Shown here in pieces: positions 59,966 through 64,000 of a stretch of 64,000 nt of DNA. Source of the DNA: Microthrixaceae bacterium (GTDB taxonomy: Bacteria > Actinomycetota > Acidimicrobiia > Acidimicrobiales > Microtrichaceae); assembly GCA_023957975.1 (NCBI GenBank), contig JAMLGM010000004.1, forward strand, positions 62,001-126,000, given 5' to 3'. Every line of letters starts with the position of its first letter. The first letter of the stretch is position 1. The translations under genes were made by a program, and so were the position numbers. The notes below the pieces were generated by a model. The model did not search any database. It was not told the origin of the DNA and saw only the letters and a program-made list of their open reading frames with translations.

Positions 59966-60225
59966 TCGCCTGATGCAGCCCCGCAGTTCCGCAGCCGGCG
60001 GTTCGCCAACCTTGTTGGACGCGTGCCGGCACAGGCTTACTGCGCGTCGTGGTGCTATCGCCCCCGACGAGCCGCAGGCCGCAAGCCTCGGGGCCGCGGC
60101 CCTCGATCGAAGGCGGGCACGGTGTCCGTTGCTTGCACACCTTCACGTTTCGAGAACACGGGAGAGAATCAAGCTATGGTTCACCATGAGGATGAAGATT
60201 GTTGGCCAGCCTCCGAAGGAGAACG

Positions 60226-61392
60226 ATGTATCGCAGGGTGATTGCCCCCGTACTCGGAGCGGCGTGCCTCGCTGCGGGCCTGATTTGGTGGTCGCAGCGG
60301 CCCGAGACGTCGACCGTCTCCGTCGGCACCGATAGCGCCGCTCCGGCCGCCTCCCAAACGTCCGGCCTTCCAGCAGGAGAGTCGTTTGACGGCGTCGCCA
60401 CTGTCGGGAGGTTTGTGCTGACGTACGCCAACGCGGATCGGCAGGGAAAGGAACAGCGCGACTCGGTCGCCTATATGTCCCTTGACGGCGGTCGGACGTT
60501 CGAACGGAGCAAGGCATTTCCGAATGATGCCTTCCGTCTCGCGGTCGGCGCATCTGGACCGAACGAGTTCCTGGTCGTGGGTTCAACGTGTACTGCCGTC
60601 TCCGACGAGGAGCAGCTTCCGTGCGGACTCGGCGACCGGCTCACCATCCGCTACGACGCCGTGGCCGATTCGGTTTCGGCGGTCGACCCCGCGCCGGCCG
60701 GCGATGTGTGGGACCTCATCGACGACGACACCACGATCGGCCCTGTTGCCGTGATCACCGGTCCCGAAGGTCTCGTCACCGCCTTCGCGCTCTCGAACGA
60801 CCAGAAGTGGGCACCGATCGAGCTTCCAAAGAGCACTTCGGCGCTGTGTGGGACGCGAAACCACTTGGTGGCCCTCACCTCGGACCAGGCGGTCGTGACG
60901 ACGCCGACGACGCCCCTCGAGACGATACCTGTTGCCCCTGGCGGTGAGACTGCCACGTGGACCGCGTGGTCCGACTCCGGTGACGGGTGGTCCGTCGTCG
61001 CGAGTGCGAAGTTGCCATTGGCGCCGGGCGATCGCTCCGTGTCGGCCCGAGCGACCTGTGGTCCCGATGGCACTGGGATCGCGCTGGCGACCGGCCGGGT
61101 GATCAGCATTGCGGGCGATGCCAAGGAGTGGCACGCAGACGTCGCCGATCCGGCGCTGGGCTTCATCTCGATCGATGGATGGCTCGGTCGCGATACCGCA
61201 GTGATCGGGACCGACGTTGGCAGCGGGTCGCTTCTGTTCGCCGGGACGTCGGCCAGGTTCACCGCTGACGACCGCGTCGACCGGCCCCTGCCCACAACGT
61301 CGAGCCGGTCCCGCGGCGCGGTCGTCGTTATCAACCCGACCAACGACTCGGCCGCAGCGTCGGTGTCCACCAGCCCCACCGGAGAGAAGTGA
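60226..61392 (+). CDS. Membrane-anchored or secreted protein with Asp-box-like motif
   Basis: 388 residues. An N-terminal membrane helix (RVIAPVLGAACLAAGLIWW) precedes an Ala/Ser-rich linker. The main domain is strand-rich, with VAYMSLDGGRTFERSKAF, close to the Asp-box S-x-D-x-G-x-T-F of sialidase/BNR propellers. No catalytic sialidase residues are evident. Four cysteines could form two disulfides. ATG 60226 has GAAGGAG upstream. Its stop overlaps the start of the secreted nuclease-like gene (TGATG), so they are coupled. Confidence 0.65.
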   Translation: MYRRVIAPVLGAACLAAGLIWWSQRPETSTVSVGTDSAAPAASQTSGLPAGESFDGVATVGRFVLTYANADRQGKEQRDSVAYMSLDGGRTFERSKAFPNDAFRLAVGASGPNEFLVVGSTCTAVSDEEQLPCGLGDRLTIRYDAVADSVSAVDPAPAGDVWDLIDDDTTIGPVAVITGPEGLVTAFALSNDQKWAPIELPKSTSALCGTRNHLVALTSDQAVVTTPTTPLETIPVAPGGETATWTAWSDSGDGWSVVASAKLPLAPGDRSVSARATCGPDGTGIALATGRVISIAGDAKEWHADVADPALGFISIDGWLGRDTAVIGTDVGSGSLLFAGTSARFTADDRVDRPLPTTSSRSRGAVVVINPTNDSAAASVSTSPTGEK

Positions 61393-62252
61393 TGAAGAAG
61401 TCAACCCTGGCCCTCGGAACGATGGCGACGGCAATCTTGCCCGTGGGGACAATGGCCTTGGCGCCGGCCGCCGGTGCCTCCTCGGCCCAGTTCTACGGGG
61501 TTCAGTTCAATATCTGCTCCTGGAAATGCACGCCGACCTCGAGTGGGGGAGGTGGGCAGAACTCCGACAGCACCAACACTAACTTCGGCATCAACCCGAC
61601 CAATGAGATCTGGGCCGTGATCGCCTATCAGCGATTCCCCCGCTTCATCTCACTCAACGAGGTATGCACTCGCGGATTCAACAACCTCGCGAACACCTTG
61701 GCGCCCTACGGCTACTCGGGCTATCTCTATCAGGCGAAGGGTGGGCTGACGTCGTCGGCGGGCGGATGCCAAAGCTTCGGCAACGCAGTCTTTTTCAAGG
61801 GCAGCGGGCCGGGTGCATTTTTCTTCAACGCCGGGCCCCAGGACCCGAACTCGACAGAGGTGCGAGGCGGTATCTGCGCCCCGTCTGCTGGTGATGGAGG
61901 AGACCTGTGGGCGTGCTCCACCCACCTCGCTACGCCAGTCGCTGCCCAGCAGGCCAGCGCCATCCGCGGAGGCCTTGATGCCTGGCTCAACAACCAGGCC
62001 GGTCGATCGAACAACGTGCTCGCCGGGGACTTCAACGCCACCCCCGGATCGGCCGCCACCGGGGCGATGACCAACTACACCGACATGATCTCGGGTGTTG
62101 CCGTCACCTACGAGACCAATTCGAACCACATCGACTACATATGGGCGCACGTGCCGAACCTGGCCGGACCGGACGCGATGGGCAATGTGCCCCCGTGGAG
62201 CTACTCCGCCTCGGATCATCGCCAGATCTGGGGTTCGATGCACATCAAATGA
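61392..62252 (+). CDS. Secreted endonuclease/exonuclease/phosphatase-family protein
   Basis: 286 residues. A signal peptide ends near ALAPAAGASS. The EEP fold is marked by Asn in QFNICSWKC, Glu in SLNEVCTRG, GDFN in VLAGDFNATPGS, NHIDYIWA, and the catalytic SDH in ASDHRQIWG. These are the active-site residues of DNase I-like nucleases and phosphodiesterases. ATG 61392 overlaps the previous stop; a GTG one codon earlier is possible. The substrate (DNA, lipid or nucleotide) is not determined. Confidence 0.8.
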   Translation: MKKSTLALGTMATAILPVGTMALAPAAGASSAQFYGVQFNICSWKCTPTSSGGGGQNSDSTNTNFGINPTNEIWAVIAYQRFPRFISLNEVCTRGFNNLANTLAPYGYSGYLYQAKGGLTSSAGGCQSFGNAVFFKGSGPGAFFFNAGPQDPNSTEVRGGICAPSAGDGGDLWACSTHLATPVAAQQASAIRGGLDAWLNNQAGRSNNVLAGDFNATPGSAATGAMTNYTDMISGVAVTYETNSNHIDYIWAHVPNLAGPDAMGNVPPWSYSASDHRQIWGSMHIK

Positions 62253-63250
62253 TCGACAAGTTCGCGTATACGGACGCGGTTGCAGTGGACTCGCGGTCAG
62301 GCGCCGTCCTTCTCGGGGACCCAGATTCCACAATTCGGGCATGGTATTGCGCAGGAAAGCCCTTGCTCTCGATCGTGGTCGGTGTCTTGGCTGACCAGCG
62401 CAAGCTCGCCTTCGACGATCGATTGCATGACCTCATCGGCGCCGCGGGGTGGCTCGGCGACGCCACCCTGGCCGACCTACTGTCGCACGGATCGGGGATC
62501 CTCGAGCCAGATGCAGTCGTGGCGCGCGGTATCCCTTCGAGCCACCGGATGCAGTGGATCGAGACCATCCTTACTGCTCCCGCGCCTGCGCACCGGCCGT
62601 CGTACAGCACGTTCGTGGCCTGGTGGCTGGTCGGGCGGATCGTCGAAGAGCGGACGGGCACTCCGATGCAGCGACTCCTCGTCGACGGCCTCCTCGAGCC
62701 CTACGACGTCGCACCCCAGGACCTTTGGCTGCACGTCACCCCGAGCGAGTTCGATGGGATAGCGAGTCGGCTGGTCTGGAACACCGACATGGTCGAAGGC
62801 TGGCCGATTCCGATGTTGGCCGAGGTGTGTCCTCCAGTTGTCTGCGATTGGAACCCCGGGTTCGGTACCTACGGCACCGTTGAGGCGATGGCACGAGTCA
62901 TGGCCGGCGTCGTGGGTGACCTGAACGGGCGCGGCCGCGCGCTGACTACCGAGACAGCATCAAGGATCTGCTCGACCGTGCACCGAGGCCTCGACAGCGT
63001 CCTCGGCCGAGACGCCGCGTACGGAATGGGCGTGATGACCCAGCTCGACGTGCACGGATTCGGCGATCGGCCGAGCGTGGGGTCGGTCGGTGCGGCCGGC
63101 GAAGGAGGCTTGTGCTGGGTTGTTGGCGACCCCTCCGCCGAGATGGCCGTGGCAGTACACGGGCGGGAGCTCGTTGACCCAACGCGGGCGCTCGGCGAAC
63201 GACGATCGTCGACGGCGACGGCGATCTGGGATGCCGTGAGGCCGCAATGA
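62249..63250 (+). CDS. Beta-lactamase-fold hydrolase with Cys in the SxxK position
   Basis: 333 residues, serine-hydrolase/beta-lactamase-like fold: LADQRKLAFDDRLHDLIG after the first motif, LLSHGSGI, RPSYSTFVAWWLVG (Y-x-x motif) and GAAGEGGLCWVVGDP near the C-terminus. The S-x-x-K tetrad is CAGK (residues 34–37), so the nucleophile position is Cys. No signal peptide. ATG 62249 overlaps the preceding stop. It may be an acyltransferase, peptidase or thiol-based variant; function unknown. Confidence 0.65.
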   Translation: MIDKFAYTDAVAVDSRSGAVLLGDPDSTIRAWYCAGKPLLSIVVGVLADQRKLAFDDRLHDLIGAAGWLGDATLADLLSHGSGILEPDAVVARGIPSSHRMQWIETILTAPAPAHRPSYSTFVAWWLVGRIVEERTGTPMQRLLVDGLLEPYDVAPQDLWLHVTPSEFDGIASRLVWNTDMVEGWPIPMLAEVCPPVVCDWNPGFGTYGTVEAMARVMAGVVGDLNGRGRALTTETASRICSTVHRGLDSVLGRDAAYGMGVMTQLDVHGFGDRPSVGSVGAAGEGGLCWVVGDPSAEMAVAVHGRELVDPTRALGERRSSTATAIWDAVRPQ

Positions 63251-63954
63251 CCACACCCGTCGACGACGCAGTTCTGCGATCCATCGAGGAGCAGATGCGC
63301 CTGGCTATTGGCATGCCTGTCTGGGCACCCGATGGCCAGTACCACCACGAGCAAGTCCTCCCCTCGGGCGAAGTCGCGACGCACGTCGAACGCGTGGCCG
63401 ACGGCCGCGTGAGTGAATGGAAGTGGACCGTTGAACCGGGGGAGGTCGCGCTGGTGCAGCGTGGCCGACCGCGACTCCTCGGGTCGAGCGTCGTTTCGTT
63501 CGACGACGCCCGGCGGACCTCAATGAGAGTCCACGACGTTCTTCAAGGGTTGCCACCGTGGGACGACACCAATCCCGACTTCTGGACCGCCTGGCACGGT
63601 GTGCCCGGAGCGTCAGTAGACCTCAACATGGCCTTCGTCTCGACGCCGCTTGGCGCTGCGGAGCTGCTCTACCGCTTTCGCGACGGGCGACTGGTCGGCC
63701 TGCACGGTGCTGAGGGAGCCAACGGGGACGGGTCGTCCGTGCCGAAGGCGAGAGTGGTGACGGACTGGGCGACCTACATGGGATGGCGGCACGGCGTCGG
63801 CGACGAACTCGACATGGTCCGTGGACTCGAAGGCCGATGGTCCACGCTGCTACTCGTGCAGGGTCTCTTTGGCGCTCCTCCACACCGCGCCGCCCGCCGG
63901 GATGCTACGCCCTCGCCGGAGCATTTCGCCCCGCACCCTGGCTCCAACCGATAG
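63247..63954 (+). CDS. Hypothetical protein at the end of the cassette
   Basis: 235 residues, no recognised family. The protein is rich in Trp and charged residues (EWKWTVEPGE, NPDFWTAWHGVPGASVDLN), with an alternating strand pattern that suggests a soluble beta-rich or alpha/beta domain. No signal peptide or membrane helix. ATG 63247 overlaps the previous stop (ATGA). It is the last of four coupled genes. The 46 bp that remain in the window hold no gene that I can support. Confidence 0.55.
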   Translation: MTTPVDDAVLRSIEEQMRLAIGMPVWAPDGQYHHEQVLPSGEVATHVERVADGRVSEWKWTVEPGEVALVQRGRPRLLGSSVVSFDDARRTSMRVHDVLQGLPPWDDTNPDFWTAWHGVPGASVDLNMAFVSTPLGAAELLYRFRDGRLVGLHGAEGANGDGSSVPKARVVTDWATYMGWRHGVGDELDMVRGLEGRWSTLLLVQGLFGAPPHRAARRDATPSPEHFAPHPGSNR

Positions 63955-64000
63955 GTCGCCATCGAGAGGGCGTGAGCACAAAGCCCAGAAGGCGCTAGCG

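Noticed and set aside
1-64000. CRISPR array
   Set aside because: No regularly spaced direct repeats with unique spacers were seen; the repeats found are palindromes or short tandem runs.

Overview
The window is high-GC chromosomal DNA (about two-thirds G+C in coding regions, many GTG/TTG starts, ATGA/GTGA overlaps) from an actinobacterium. Its backbone follows the mycobacterial dapA–rnj–ftsK–pgsA–recA–miaB–miaA–dapF–hflX–lexA order. The class II ribonucleotide reductase, the lack of recX behind recA and the general protein style suggest a deep-branching lineage such as Acidimicrobiia. That placement is inference from layout, not from a phylogenetic marker.

1–26 kb is mainly housekeeping: RNase J, FtsK, inositol-phosphate synthase, RimO, PgsA, CinA, RecA, MiaB/MiaA and HflX. 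A near-complete succinylase branch for meso-diaminopimelate is interleaved (dapA, dapF, dapC, dapE, dapD). 25.8–27.2 kb is an SOS hub: lexA and a divergent ChiZ/DivS-like LysM membrane gene share an intergenic region with four GAAC-N4-GTTC LexA boxes, and recA has one box. 27–35.7 kb holds a RibD-like reductase, nrdJ with a long leader, a GNAT-like protein, carD, a lipoprotein, lgt and a serine hydrolase.

35.7–42.7 kb is an accessory island: a NYN-domain gene behind an AT-rich leader, an insertion element (DUF6431-type protein, DDE transposase, ExeA/TniB-like ATPase), an ISL3 transposase remnant, a MazEF pair, and decayed CpsD-like, GIY-YIG nuclease and UvrD-like helicase genes. The last two each carry a single in-frame stop. 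42.7–56.2 kb returns to backbone: DEAD-box helicase, NUDIX, an orphan N6-adenine methylase, a SAM-riboswitch-like leader with metX and a metZ/metB-type gene, an Fpg/Nei-like glycosylase, a DUF4202–Fur/Zur fusion opposite znuABC, and a site-2 protease.

At 56.37 kb the 3' half of a tRNA-Gly(GCC) gene, still with its terminator, marks one end of an integrated element. It carries an excisionase-like gene, a frameshifted MobF relaxase-helicase and a translationally coupled four-gene cassette in which the second protein, and probably the first, is exported. The element runs past the end of the window.

The most unusual pattern is a set of eight long, mostly perfect palindromes in four sequence families: CGTTCTGTAGGTA, GTGTTGTACAT, TTCTCCGATAACC and GAAGTTTGTGCC. 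Copies recur up to about 38 kb apart, some identical and some with compensatory arm changes. They lie at gene ends, in one divergent promoter region, at the edge of a broken helicase gene, and inside the znuB reading frame.
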